NCBI GenBank assembly: GCA_013298125.1
Contig: JAAFJP010000027.1
Span: 24,418-88,417 of the forward strand
DNA length: 64,000 nt
Reading direction: 5' to 3'
From: Cytophagales bacterium
Lineage (GTDB): Bacteria > Bacteroidota > Bacteroidia > Cytophagales > Spirosomataceae
Shown: positions 35,201 through 44,442 of the stretch, piece by piece
How the letters are laid out: the number at the start of each line of letters is the position of its first letter
How positions within the stretch are numbered: the stretch's first letter is position 1
Position numbers and translations under genes: made by a program
The notes under the pieces: model-generated
What the model was told of the DNA's origin: nothing
Databases searched by the model: none
Seen by the model: the letters and a program-made list of their open reading frames with translations, nothing else

Positions 35201-36784
35201 TTACTTGATATTATCCAAATTATAATGCAAACCCCGATTCTCATGTCTCGCTCGGGCATCTTTAATGACCAAATACGCCACGTTAATCATATTCCGAAGT
35301 TCACAAACTTGTACTGAAATTTTTGATTGTTTATATAATTCTTCGTGTTCAATATAAATCAATTCTAAACGGTCATAAGCACGTTTTAAACGTCTATCCG
35401 TCCGCACAATTCCTACATAATTACTCATGATTGATTCTAACTCACGAGTCATTTCTGTTACCAAAACCAACTCTTCTGGATGAGTCGTACCATCATCGTT
35501 CCAGTCAGGAATATTGGTTGGAAGAACGTTGTCTTCAAAGGTTTCTATGGAAGCTAAAAATGCACGATGAGCATAGACAATCGCTTCCAATAAAGAATTG
35601 GAAGCCAGACGATTAGCTCCGTGCAAGCCCGTTGCCGAACACTCACCAGCAGCATATAAAAAATTAATATTTGTCTGCGAAAATTCATTGACTTTCACGC
35701 CCCCACATAGGTAATGTTGAGCGGGTACAACGGGTATCATGTCCTTACCCGTGATGTCCAATCCGAGATTATCTTGGCAATATTTATAAATCATCGGGAA
35801 GTGGTGTTTGAAGTCTTCGGGTTCGAGGTGGCGAGTGTCGAGATAGACATGATCAACTCCATTTTTTTTCATTTCGGAGTCAATCGCACGGGCTACAATG
35901 TCACGGGGAGCAAGCGAAAGACGTTCGTCATAACGCTCCATGAAAGTGCTTTCGTCAATATTTTTCAAAATGCCACCGTGTCCACGAACAGCCTCAGAAA
36001 TCAGGAATGAAGGTTTTTTACCAGGTTGATATAAAGAAGTTGGATGAAACTGGATAAACTCCATACCTTCCACCAAAGCCTTCGCTCGATACGCCATCGC
36101 AATACCATCGCCCGTGGCAATTGTCGGATTAGTGGTACTTTGATAAACTTGTCCAATGCCACCCGTTGCCAAGAGGGTAGTTTTAGCTAAAAATGTTTCA
36201 GTTTTGCCCGTCTGAGTATTGAAAACATACGCTCCAAAGCACTTTTTATCAGGCGTATCTTTCGTAACTTTTTCGCCTAAATGATGTTGCGTAATCAAGT
36301 CCACCGCAAAATAATGCGTAAAGAAATCGACTGATTTAAAGGCTTTTACGGTTTCTAATAAAGCCCTCTCTATCTCGTTGCCAGTTGAGTCTTTATGGTG
36401 CAAAATCCGTTGGTCGGAGTGACCACCTTCTTTCACCAAATCATACGTTCCATCGGCTTTTTTATCGAATTTTGTTCCGTACTCAATCAGCTCTTTTAAG
36501 CGTTCTGGGGCTTCTCTGACTACAATTTCGACAGCTTTTCTGTCTGATAAAAAATCACCCGCTACCATTGTATCGTCAATGTGTTTCTCGAAAGAATCCT
36601 CCTCTTTCCAGACCGTGGCGATGCCTCCTTGTGCGTATTTGGTATTACTTTCTTCGGCAACCGTTTTGGTGATAATTGCAATTTTTATGTCTTTGCCTTG
36701 CTCCTGAAAATGGTTCGCAATTTTGGCAGTATATGAAAGCCCTGCAATCCCAGAGCCAATCACTAAAAAGTCGTATTGGGGCAT
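35201..36784 (-). CDS. nadB: L-aspartate oxidase
   Basis: This is the first step of NAD biosynthesis: oxidation of aspartate to iminosuccinate. The 527-residue protein has the FAD-binding GxGxxG start (FLVIGSGIAGLSY), TKYAQGGIATV, VVREAPERLKELI, the capping-domain EFIQFHPTSLY, EAVRGHGG, and the conserved Arg/His stretch of the succinate-dehydrogenase flavoprotein family (RLSLAPRDIVARAID, GECSATGLHGANRLASNSLLE). The C-terminal helical domain ends ARARHENRGLHYNL. It is full length. It is probably the first gene of a minus-strand unit with the ceramidase-like gene, the two stops/starts being within 2 bases. Confidence 0.95.
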   Translation of the reverse strand: MPQYDFLVIGSGIAGLSYTAKIANHFQEQGKDIKIAIITKTVAEESNTKYAQGGIATVWKEEDSFEKHIDDTMVAGDFLSDRKAVEIVVREAPERLKELIEYGTKFDKKADGTYDLVKEGGHSDQRILHHKDSTGNEIERALLETVKAFKSVDFFTHYFAVDLITQHHLGEKVTKDTPDKKCFGAYVFNTQTGKTETFLAKTTLLATGGIGQVYQSTTNPTIATGDGIAMAYRAKALVEGMEFIQFHPTSLYQPGKKPSFLISEAVRGHGGILKNIDESTFMERYDERLSLAPRDIVARAIDSEMKKNGVDHVYLDTRHLEPEDFKHHFPMIYKYCQDNLGLDITGKDMIPVVPAQHYLCGGVKVNEFSQTNINFLYAAGECSATGLHGANRLASNSLLEAIVYAHRAFLASIETFEDNVLPTNIPDWNDDGTTHPEELVLVTEMTRELESIMSNYVGIVRTDRRLKRAYDRLELIYIEHEELYKQSKISVQVCELRNMINVAYLVIKDARARHENRGLHYNLDNIK

Positions 36785-36786
36785 TT

Positions 36787-36950
36787 TGTTATTGGTTGAA
36801 TGGTTATTGGTTTATTGGCTAATGGTTTATTAGAGAACTGGGAATTGGTTTATTAGGGAACTGGGAATTGAAAAACCAGTAACAGTAACCAATGAACCAA
36901 TCAACCAGTTTACCAATCAACCAATCAACCAACTCACAGGCAAAGCTAAA
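36787..36950. repeat. Low-complexity imperfect inverted repeat upstream of nadB
   Basis: TTATTGGTT/TTGGTTTATT-type units repeat on the left, with a near-direct repeat of GAACTGGGAATTGGTTTATTA (split here into parts). ACCAATCAACCA units repeat on the right. The two halves are roughly complementary and could fold into a long hairpin in the nadB 5' leader or the promoter region between divergent genes. Confidence 0.6.
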
Positions 36951-37083
36951 CGATTACTAAATAACCTGCATAATTTTATACTGAAAATTTCGCTAATCCG
37001 TTGATAATAACTAAATTCGACACTCTAAAAATAAAAAAGAGCAGAAACAAACCATCATTAACCAAAATTAAGGATTAAATTTT

Positions 37084-38037
37084 ATGGAAGAAAAAACACA
37101 AAGTAACGGCATTTGGAAAGTGGCTGTGGCAATATTGGCGATAGTCGCAGGGCTTTTGGGCTATATGTTGAATGACGAAAAAACTAAAAATAAAGACCAA
37201 GTCCAAATCATTAATCAGAAAGTAGAAGAATTAGCATCGGCACGAGTTAGACTTGATTCTGTGGGTTCACAGTTAGATGCTAAAATTGCACAAATCAAAG
37301 CTTTGGGGGGAAACATTGAATCGTTAGAAGCTGCCAAAATACAGTTAGAAGCCGATAAAGTACAGTTGAAAAAAGTAAATGCTTTTTCTAAACAACAATA
37401 CGATGTAAAGATTGCGGATTTCGTAACATTATTAGCCGCCAAAGATGCTGAATTAGTACAATTGAAACGTGAAAATACGAGCTTAGTTGCTAAAAACAAA
37501 GACTTATTCTCACAAAATAGTACCCTCACAAACGAGAACATGGGCTTGAAAACGGATAAGCAAAGTTTGGCAGATTCGATTGATAATGCCTACCGTCGTA
37601 ACCGTGAGTTAACAGCTAAAGTTACCCGTGCATCAGCTCTACAAGCACAATTCGTACAAGCGATAGCCCTTTCTGATAAAAATAAGGAGCGTGACGGAGG
37701 TGTATATCGTGCCTCGAAAGTGGATAAAATTAAGGTGATTTTTCAGTTACAGCCTAATCCAATTGCCAAGCAAGACATCAAAACTATTTTCATGCGAGTA
37801 ATGGATCCAGACGGAGCGGTTTTGTATGATTCTGCAGTAGGTTCAGGTAATTTTGATTTGTTCGGAAAGGAATCAACCTATACCGTAAAGAAAGATATCC
37901 AGTTCCAAAATAACGGTCAAGGTGTTGAAATTATCTATGGTCGTGGGTCAGCCATTCAGTATCGTGAAGGACATTATAAAATTGAATTATTCTCAGAAGG
38001 TTTCAAAATTGGAGATGGGAGTTTTGATATAAAATAA
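37084..38037 (+). CDS. Membrane-anchored coiled-coil protein
   Basis: The 317-residue protein has one transmembrane helix near the start (WKVAVAILAIVAGLLGYML, about 11-29). A long periplasmic or cytoplasmic coiled coil follows (about 40-190; heptads such as VQIINQKVEELASARVRLDSV, KIAQIKALGGNIESLEAAKIQL). The C-terminal 110 residues are beta-rich (VIFQLQPNPIAKQDIKTIFMRVMDPDG). No known family was recognised. It is probably an envelope or signalling scaffold. It is followed by a bidirectional terminator and faces the toxin gene. Confidence 0.65.
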   Translation: MEEKTQSNGIWKVAVAILAIVAGLLGYMLNDEKTKNKDQVQIINQKVEELASARVRLDSVGSQLDAKIAQIKALGGNIESLEAAKIQLEADKVQLKKVNAFSKQQYDVKIADFVTLLAAKDAELVQLKRENTSLVAKNKDLFSQNSTLTNENMGLKTDKQSLADSIDNAYRRNRELTAKVTRASALQAQFVQAIALSDKNKERDGGVYRASKVDKIKVIFQLQPNPIAKQDIKTIFMRVMDPDGAVLYDSAVGSGNFDLFGKESTYTVKKDIQFQNNGQGVEIIYGRGSAIQYREGHYKIELFSEGFKIGDGSFDIK

Positions 38038-38054
38038 TAGATTGAGATTTCATA

Positions 38055-38092
38055 AAAAATGCCCAATAGTCGTGAGATTATTGGGCATTTTT
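38055..38092. terminator. Bidirectional terminator
   Basis: The stem AATGCCCAATA (38058-38068) pairs with TATTGGGCATT (38079-38089) across a 10-base loop, flanked by A-rich sequence on the left and T-rich on the right. It can serve the plus-strand coiled-coil gene and the minus-strand toxin gene. Confidence 0.85.
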
Positions 38093-38549
38093 ATTTGTAC
38101 AAAATGAAATCTTCGTGCTTAAATTTACGCACATCTAAGAAGACTTGGTCGAGATGGTCAAAATCGCCATCTGTTGTATAAAGTTCTAAGCCAAGTAATG
38201 AAGCTGTCGAAGCAATCCATAGGTCATTTTTGCCCATATTTCTGGGTGTATCGAAACTGTATTCTGTAAAGTTGGGGTTTACTCTTTGGGAGAAATTATC
38301 AATTTCGATATATGTATTTACAAGGAGATTAGTAACTTCAATTATGATTGATTTATCAATAATTTCTTCCAAAAGAAACTGCTTTTTGACTCCCCATTTT
38401 TGTCTTGAAGCAATACCTTTCACTTCGGCAATTGAAACAATGGAAACATAAGTATCTTTTTGAGATGGAATAATATAATCTTTCAGAAATTGTTGTTTTG
38501 AGTCTCTTGCCAAATAAATCAAGAGATTAGAATCAAGTAAAATGTTCAT
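38091..38549 (-). CDS. PIN-domain toxin (VapC-like) of a type II toxin-antitoxin pair
   Basis: The 152-residue PIN nuclease has the acidic residues D6 (ILLDSN), E42 (IAEVKG), D109 (GKNDLWIAS) and D127 (LYTTDGDFDHL) that bind Mg2+/Mn2+. VapC-type toxins cut tRNA or other RNA when freed from their partner. Its start overlaps the end of the upstream small gene by 4 bases, the usual antitoxin-first arrangement. Confidence 0.85.
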   Translation of the reverse strand: MNILLDSNLLIYLARDSKQQFLKDYIIPSQKDTYVSIVSIAEVKGIASRQKWGVKKQFLLEEIIDKSIIIEVTNLLVNTYIEIDNFSQRVNPNFTEYSFDTPRNMGKNDLWIASTASLLGLELYTTDGDFDHLDQVFLDVRKFKHEDFILYK

Positions 38550-38767
38550 TTATTTTCTCTTAAAATTTTCAGTGCAGCCTCCATTTCTTCATCAGTCAAG
38601 AAATCTTCGGCATCAATATTTGCTATTGCCTCCATTTGCTTTCTGCCCGTCAATCCTGTCTTGTGTGCAAATGCACTCGTTCCACCAGCCGCCAAAATCT
38701 CTTCCGCAGAATACGATTTATGCGTTCTGAACTGATAAATTGGTTTTGTTTTCAAGGAATCTTTCAT
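38546..38767 (-). CDS. Probable antitoxin partner of the PIN-domain toxin
   Basis: The protein has 73 residues from MKDSLKTKPIYQF. The longer upstream frame runs into the terminator of the neighbouring gene, so this start is chosen. It contains KSYSAEEILAAGGTSAFAHKTGL and ends with an acidic helix (LTDEEMEAALKILRENK) suited to wrap around a PIN toxin. No ribbon-helix-helix or AbrB motif is evident, so repression of its own promoter is unproven. Pairing with the toxin is based on the 4-base overlap and common antitoxin-first order. Confidence 0.7.
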   Translation of the reverse strand: MKDSLKTKPIYQFRTHKSYSAEEILAAGGTSAFAHKTGLTGRKQMEAIANIDAEDFLTDEEMEAALKILRENK

Positions 38768-38800
38768 AAATATTACGAATGTTTTATCAAAAATAATGAA

Positions 38801-38835
38801 AAAAAGCTCAATCATATCCGATGATTGAGCTTTTT
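38801..38835 (-). terminator. Terminator of the coiled-coil membrane operon
   Basis: A perfect 15-bp stem AAAAAGCTCAATCAT (38801-38815) and its complement (38821-38835), with a 5-base loop and T-run on the minus strand, lies 22 bases past the stop at 38857. It also marks the antitoxin's upstream boundary. Confidence 0.88.
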
Positions 38836-38856
38836 TTATAAGAATTTGCAAATTCT

Positions 38857-39858
38857 CTAATCCAGTAATCCACGATAACTCGAATCTTTCGGAGGATTAA
38901 TTTCACTTGATTTTTCAACGGGAGCATCTAAGGTTATTAGCTTAAATTCTCCTTGATTATAGGCATCCAACATCTGTTGTCCTTTGTCGGTCAAGATGCC
39001 GTTTTGGATGTCCACCGAATTAATGAAATCCATTGAATAATCCATCGCACGTTTCATCTCGCCCAACTTTTTACCCATGTCATCTTGGATATATTCCATT
39101 GATTCATCAAAATAAAACTTCTTGTCTGGATTACCTTTGAAGATGCTGATGGCAGTTTTTAAAGCATTCGATGACGACTTAACTATCTCATATTCAGCTT
39201 CTTTGAGCTTAACTTTGATTTCAGTTTCTTTGATGATATAGTCTGCCGAAGACGATACTTTTTCCATAAAACCCAAGACCGTCTTCATGTTTCGTTGTAG
39301 TGGTAACAACTTTTCGTTCATCTCTTGCAAACCTGCCCCTTCGATGGTAGCGAGTGAAGCCGCCTCTCTCATACCTGGTTTATCAGTCATGGTATTTGCT
39401 TTGTTGGCTTCGGCAAATTTTGCTTTGATTGTATCGTTATTTTCACCAATCTTTTTGTTCAATTTCACCAATTGACCCGCCAAAATATCAATCTGACCCG
39501 ACATTTTTTCTTTCTTTTCACGTAAATCAGAAATATAGATTTTCATGATAGCGATGGGGTCAAGTTGTACGATTAAGCCCGCAATTTTACGCATCAATGT
39601 TTTGTACAGAAAGAAAACAGCCGTGCGTACGTCTTTGCTCGTAACCAAGAAAATCACTAAGCCCAAAACCGCCAAAAGTCCCGAAAGATAAAGCGTATTT
39701 TCCGTAACTTTTATTAGAAACTCAACGATTTTATTGAAGTAATACAGACCAACAGCCCCCAATGCTGCCAAGAAAAATATGGAAGTAATGCCTTCTGGTT
39801 TGCTCCAAAATGATTTTTGAGGGGCTTCCCCTCCAATTTGTGATAAGTCTGCTGCCAT
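38857..39858 (-). CDS. Membrane protein with cytoplasmic coiled-coil (second gene of a pair)
   Basis: The 333-residue protein has two transmembrane segments (about 24-46 and 55-75). A long helical, coiled-coil part follows (about 95-290; IYISDLREKKEKMSGQIDILAGQLVKLNKKIGENNDTIKAKFAEA). The family is unknown, though its helices resemble PspA/IM30-type envelope-stress proteins in composition. The downstream region ends near SYRGLLD. Upstream by 43 bases is the 228-residue coiled-coil gene, so the pair is probably a stress or envelope module. Confidence 0.6.
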   Translation of the reverse strand: MAADLSQIGGEAPQKSFWSKPEGITSIFFLAALGAVGLYYFNKIVEFLIKVTENTLYLSGLLAVLGLVIFLVTSKDVRTAVFFLYKTLMRKIAGLIVQLDPIAIMKIYISDLREKKEKMSGQIDILAGQLVKLNKKIGENNDTIKAKFAEANKANTMTDKPGMREAASLATIEGAGLQEMNEKLLPLQRNMKTVLGFMEKVSSSADYIIKETEIKVKLKEAEYEIVKSSSNALKTAISIFKGNPDKKFYFDESMEYIQDDMGKKLGEMKRAMDYSMDFINSVDIQNGILTDKGQQMLDAYNQGEFKLITLDAPVEKSSEINPPKDSSYRGLLD

Positions 39859-39901
39859 TGTTTAATTATTGAATTTTTGATGTTTGAATTGTTGAAAAAA
39901 A

Positions 39902-40588
39902 TTAACTCAAATATTGCTGAATTTTAGAAATATCGCCTTTAATCTGTTCTACGAACGAACTATACGTGATTTCATAATTACTCTTATTAGTCGTAATCTT
40001 GGCACTTTGTTCTGAAATATCAGTCGTAATCTTCGTAATTTTTTCGTTATTAGCATTGATACGATTCTGTAAATCAATGATTTGCTTTGCCATTGATTCG
40101 TTTTCGTCTTGGGTGGCTTTTAGGCTATTTTTTAAACCTCCTACTTTTTCAGCCACGGCGGCATCAACATCTTTTAGAAACGCCTGACGGTCAGAGTCCA
40201 AGATGCCTATGTACTGGTTAGCGGTGGTGCTGAGTACAGATACGTCCGTGATACCTCCCATAGCCTTGAAACTCGCCCAAGCTGCTTGATACTGTTTGTC
40301 TTCTGACAAACCCAAACCCGCCAAACTCTTCAAAGCCTGCATATATTCAAAATAATCAGGTCCTTTGAAATTGGAGTTTTCGATTAAAGATACAAAATGA
40401 TCCACAAATTTTTTATCGACCACGCCCGTACCCGAAGCATTTTGTACGGCTACTGTTTGTTGTACCTGTACCCTCGGAGGCGTTCCTGCCTGTGTGGGCG
40501 TAGAGGTGGTTTGCGTTTGGGTATGCGTAGTGTCTTCTTCGATAAAAAATCCCAATAATTTACGCCCAAAACTTTTTTCTTCTTCCAT
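39902..40588 (-). CDS. Soluble coiled-coil protein (first gene of a pair)
   Basis: The 228-residue protein has a low-complexity threonine/glutamine-rich region (about 18-60; THTQTQTTSTPTQAGTPP), then a folded segment (VSLIENSNFKGPDYFEYMQALKSL). A long coiled coil follows (about 150-228; KATQDENESMAKQIIDLQNRINANNEKITKITTDISEQSAKITTNKSN). There is no membrane segment or signal peptide. Its partner gene follows after 43 bases. The function is unknown. Confidence 0.6.
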   Translation of the reverse strand: MEEEKSFGRKLLGFFIEEDTTHTQTQTTSTPTQAGTPPRVQVQQTVAVQNASGTGVVDKKFVDHFVSLIENSNFKGPDYFEYMQALKSLAGLGLSEDKQYQAAWASFKAMGGITDVSVLSTTANQYIGILDSDRQAFLKDVDAAVAEKVGGLKNSLKATQDENESMAKQIIDLQNRINANNEKITKITTDISEQSAKITTNKSNYEITYSSFVEQIKGDISKIQQYLS

Positions 40589-41148
40589 TTGAGTTAAAGA
40601 GTTGAATAGTTACACAGTTGAACAGTTTTTCTGGAATTTACTATTTTTCATAGTAAATTACAAACTGTATTAAAATATTAATTTTGATATTGCTGAACAT
40701 ATATGACAGGGTTCTAATTATCCTATAAATCTTAAAATATATATTCTTGATTCAGACTGAGTCGCACAGACAATAAAAACTACCTACAATATTAACGATT
40801 CTATTCAATCAAACCCTATTTCTATGTTAAGAATGGTTGTGTGGCTTGATGGGGTCTTGGTTTTTGGGGATTGATTTATTAAAAAGCATTCAAAGATTTT
40901 ATTAAGTAAATATTCACCAATACATATCCAATACGTTATTAAAATTAGTATCCTAACTAACCCGACAGTCAGTTTTAGCTATGTGGGTTTTAAACAAAAA
41001 CTATTTGGGGGGGCTAAAACGGTTATTGATATTGTTCTTTTGTCAGATGCTTCTGAAATTGAGATTTCACCGATTACTCATTGATAGAATAGGCTTTATT
41101 GTTCTTATGAGTTTTCTGTATATTTTTACTCAAAAATCAAATAATTCT
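40589..41148. other. 560-bp intergenic region before the OmpA-like gene
   Basis: The region is AT-rich and without recognised genes. A longer reading frame extends into it from the OmpA-like gene but starts with non-signal-like sequence. It holds the divergent promoters of the coiled-coil pair and the OmpA-like gene. No box was identified with confidence. Confidence 0.5.
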
Positions 41149-42708
41149 ATGAAAAAACTCTTCTTGCTCTTTCTCGTTTTATTTTTCAATATTCGCTCTT
41201 TTAGCCAGCAATTTACGGTTCATTTATTGCCTCGATACAGTTCTGGGTTCACTATGCCTCTAAGCTACCGACTGGTCAGTGGACAAAGTTTTACAAGTCC
41301 TGAATTAGTATGGAAAAACGAAGGATTCCTCGTATCTCCAAACGGTACAGAATCCCCCAATAATTTCAGAAATGATGGTTTTGGGTTGGATGTAATGTTT
41401 AAATTGACTAATGAAAACAGTGGTAATGCTTGGGGAGGTATTTTAGGTTTTTATAGACAGACACATATCCAAAGTACGCAAATCCCTACATTCTCTTTTA
41501 AGTCATTCACTTTGGATAGATTTGTCAATATATTTCGTCAAACGGGTATTCAGGCAGGATTAAGAAGGGAATTTGGCTTTAAAAATAATGGCTCAACGGG
41601 TTATTTTATGCAAATGAGTGCTATGTACAGTTTCAATGTGGAGGGGCAATATGACAATCGAGGCGTGTGGGAAAATCTCAAATCTGGGGGACAAACGTAT
41701 CTTGAAAATGGCACGGGCGTTTCTTATGTAGCATCCAATCCTCAAACAAGTAATTTAACGATTGCTCCTGAAATTGGGGTAGTTTTTAAAGGATTAATCG
41801 GAGTAGAATTAAGCCTTTCTTATCAACAATCGCTTGGAAATCCATTGAGTACCGAACGGTTTTCTTACTACCAAAGCAACCGCATTTCGGGCATTGAAGA
41901 GACCGATGTTTCTCCTAAATCTATTTGGCTGAATCTCCGAATTCCAATCAAAGTTTATACCCACAAGAAGAGACCGCCCGTAGTTTATCGTCAAGAACCG
42001 CCTCAAAGAATACCTGAGCCTCAACAAAGAAGACCTGAACCACCGCAACAAAGATTTCAGAACCTTTGTATAACGGTTCGTGATAAAGCTACGCAAAAAC
42101 CAGTTGGCGGAGCTAAGATTTTATTTGATGGAAAAGTTTATTATACAGACCGTGACGGAAAAGTACAATTATCAGATTTAAGAATTGGGCAGAAAGGATT
42201 TTTCGATATTCAAGCTCAAAACTACCGTGGAGGCAATATCGACTTTGAAGCCATTGCTCAAACGGGTTGTCAGCCCTTGAATATTAATCTTACTTTTGTA
42301 CAACCACCACCATCGGTTATTATCAATGGTAAAGTCTTGAAAAAGGGTGAAAGCATTGCTCTGAATGCTATTCAATTTGAGCAAAGTAAGAGTGATTTAT
42401 TGCTCGATGGGAAAACAGAATTAAATAAAGTAATTGATTTGATGAGAAAATATCCAAGCCTTAGCATCGAATTGTCAGGACATACTTCTTCATTTAAAGA
42501 AGATACCCAAGAAGATTATCAAGCCAATATGGAACTCTCACAGGACCGTGCGGAGGCTTGTAAAACGTTTATTGTCAGTCAATTACGAGGAAGTGAAAAC
42601 AGAATAAAGACAATTGGTTATGGACCTAATAAACCTATCGTACCCAATGTTTCGGAAGAAAATAGAAAGAAAAATCGTCGTGTAGAATTAAAAATTGAGA
42701 GTTTGTAA
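41149..42708 (+). CDS. OmpA-family outer-membrane protein with C-terminal peptidoglycan-binding domain
   Basis: The protein is about 519 residues from MKKLFLLFL, the first ATG followed by a signal peptide (56 codons into the longer frame). A beta-barrel-like N-terminal region (about 20-265) is followed by a proline/glutamine-rich linker (PPQRIPEPQQRRPEPPQQR). A small PEGA/carboxypeptidase-like beta domain (about 305-370) comes next. The C-terminal OmpA domain (about 400-515) has ELSGHTSSFKEDTQEDYQANMELSQDRAEA and NRIKTIGYGPNKPIV, which carries the conserved Asn-Arg stretch of peptidoglycan binding. It anchors the outer membrane to the wall. It converges with glmM and is separated by a perfect hairpin. 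Confidence 0.85.
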   Translation: MKKLFLLFLVLFFNIRSFSQQFTVHLLPRYSSGFTMPLSYRLVSGQSFTSPELVWKNEGFLVSPNGTESPNNFRNDGFGLDVMFKLTNENSGNAWGGILGFYRQTHIQSTQIPTFSFKSFTLDRFVNIFRQTGIQAGLRREFGFKNNGSTGYFMQMSAMYSFNVEGQYDNRGVWENLKSGGQTYLENGTGVSYVASNPQTSNLTIAPEIGVVFKGLIGVELSLSYQQSLGNPLSTERFSYYQSNRISGIEETDVSPKSIWLNLRIPIKVYTHKKRPPVVYRQEPPQRIPEPQQRRPEPPQQRFQNLCITVRDKATQKPVGGAKILFDGKVYYTDRDGKVQLSDLRIGQKGFFDIQAQNYRGGNIDFEAIAQTGCQPLNINLTFVQPPPSVIINGKVLKKGESIALNAIQFEQSKSDLLLDGKTELNKVIDLMRKYPSLSIELSGHTSSFKEDTQEDYQANMELSQDRAEACKTFIVSQLRGSENRIKTIGYGPNKPIVPNVSEENRKKNRRVELKIESL

Positions 42709-42738
42709 GTAGGCTACAAAATTTGGTTCAAAACAAAA

Positions 42739-42788
42739 AGTTGGCAGTAGTTAGTAATATGAACAAGTATTACTAACTACTGCCAACT
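42739..42788. terminator. Perfect 21-bp hairpin between convergent genes
   Basis: AGTTGGCAGTAGTTAGTAAT plus one more base at 42739-42759 pairs perfectly with 42768-42788 across an 8-base loop. It lies between the OmpA-like and glmM stops and is a plausible shared terminator, though there is little T-tract. The motif GGCAGTAG recurs near 20848 and 20925, so it may be a repeat remnant. Confidence 0.7.
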
Positions 42789-42813
42789 AAAAACTGCCTA
42801 CTCCTGAAAAGGG

Positions 42814-44205
42814 TTATTTCCCCGCCACAAACTCTTTCATATCACTCATTAATTTCTTTGCCAAAGCATCCGCTTTATTGATAGAATCTGATTCAGAGTA
42901 TATCCTAATGATGGGTTCGGTATTGGATTTACGAAGATGCACCCACTCTTTATCAAACTCTATTTTTACGCCGTCAATGTCATTTATTGGATTTTTGGAA
43001 TACTTCTTTTTCATCGCTTCCAACACACTATCCACGTCAATATCGGCAGTCAATTCTATCTTATTTTTTGAAATATAATATTCTGGATAGCTTTTTCTCA
43101 GAGCCGATATTTTTTTGCCATAGTTAGCTAAGTGCGTGAGAAACAAGGCAATACCTACCAAAGCATCACGCCCGTAGTGGAGTTCTGGGTAAATAATCCC
43201 TCCATTTCCCTCACCACCAATCACAGCTTTTGAAGATTTCATTAACGTTACTACATTGACTTCACCAACGGCAGATGCGTAATATTTTCCACCCGCTTTT
43301 TCCGTAACATCTCGCAAGGCACGAGTTGATGAAAGATTGGAAACTGAATTACCTTTTTGATTCTGTAAAATATAATCTGCCACCGCCACAAGGGTATATT
43401 CTTCGCCAAAAGGTGAACCATCATCACACATAAAACAGAGTCTATCCACGTCAGGGTCCACGACGATTCCTAAGTCAAATTTTTCCTTTTGAATTGCCTT
43501 CGTAATATCGGTAAGGTTTTCGGGTAATGGTTCTGGATTATGGGCAAAGTGTCCCGTTGGTTCGCAGTGTAGCTTTGTGATTTGTGTAACGCCCAAAGCC
43601 TCCAACATCATCGGAACGGCAATACCTCCCGTTGAGTTTACGGCATCAACGATTACTTTGAAATTACGGTTTTTGATAGCTTCAACATCCACCAAAGGCA
43701 ATTTCAAAATCATGTCGATATGCTTTTGAAGCCAAGTATCGTCGGTAGTGTATGAACCTAATTTTTTAACGTCCACAAAGTCAAAGTCCTCATTTTCAGC
43801 GATTTCGAGCATATCTTCACCGTCTTGTCCAGAGATAAATTCGCCTTTGTCGTTCAACAATTTGAGGGCATTCCACTGAATCGGATTATGACTTGCGGTA
43901 AGAATAATTCCGCCCGCCGCTTTCTCAACAGGAACGGCAACTTCAACAGTTGGCGTAGTGGATAATCCTAAATCAATAACGTTTAGTCCCAAACTTTGGA
44001 GCGTTCCCGATACTAATTTAGAGACCATATCACCCGACAAACGAGCGTCTCTACCAAGGATAATGAGTTGATTTTCAGGCTTTTTGCGTTTGAGCCAAGT
44101 ACCATAGGCGGCGGTAAATTTTACTACATCAAGAGGGGTAAGACCTTCGCCAACTTTTCCACCGATTGTGCCTCTGATGCCAGAAATAGATTTTATTAGT
44201 GTCAA
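42814..44205 (-). CDS. glmM: Phosphoglucosamine mutase / phosphomannomutase family protein
   Basis: GlmM converts glucosamine-6-phosphate to glucosamine-1-phosphate for cell-wall UDP-GlcNAc. The 463-residue protein has the four-domain phosphohexomutase layout. Visible are the phosphoserine loop TASHNPIQWNALKLL (active Ser near 106), the metal-binding VVDPDVDRLCF, the sugar-binding GGEGNGG stretch, and the phosphate-binding SNTEPIIRIYSE. The length fits the GlmM-type clade, but a phosphomannomutase role cannot be ruled out by eye. It is transcribed alone on the minus strand. Confidence 0.85.
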   Translation of the reverse strand: MTLIKSISGIRGTIGGKVGEGLTPLDVVKFTAAYGTWLKRKKPENQLIILGRDARLSGDMVSKLVSGTLQSLGLNVIDLGLSTTPTVEVAVPVEKAAGGIILTASHNPIQWNALKLLNDKGEFISGQDGEDMLEIAENEDFDFVDVKKLGSYTTDDTWLQKHIDMILKLPLVDVEAIKNRNFKVIVDAVNSTGGIAVPMMLEALGVTQITKLHCEPTGHFAHNPEPLPENLTDITKAIQKEKFDLGIVVDPDVDRLCFMCDDGSPFGEEYTLVAVADYILQNQKGNSVSNLSSTRALRDVTEKAGGKYYASAVGEVNVVTLMKSSKAVIGGEGNGGIIYPELHYGRDALVGIALFLTHLANYGKKISALRKSYPEYYISKNKIELTADIDVDSVLEAMKKKYSKNPINDIDGVKIEFDKEWVHLRKSNTEPIIRIYSESDSINKADALAKKLMSDMKEFVAGK

Positions 44206-44442
44206 TGTATTATGAGTTAATGTTGTGTTAAATGTCAGTTTTTAAGGATAAAATGATATTTATAAAAACAACCAAACAAGGGAATATTTTAGACAAGTAA
44301 TAAAGTTAGAAAAAAATCGTGAATAAGTCAGAGAAAATCCAATCGAGAACTGATTTTTTTGCTCCATTTCTATCTAACGGTAATTAATCGTGTTTTTATT
44401 AAATAAAAATGCCAATCAAAAAAAAACTTGTTACGAAATTCC

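Noticed and set aside
40981..41148. 56-codon N-terminal extension of the OmpA-like frame
   Set aside because: The extension has no signal sequence, whereas MKKLFLLFL at 41149 starts an ideal one.
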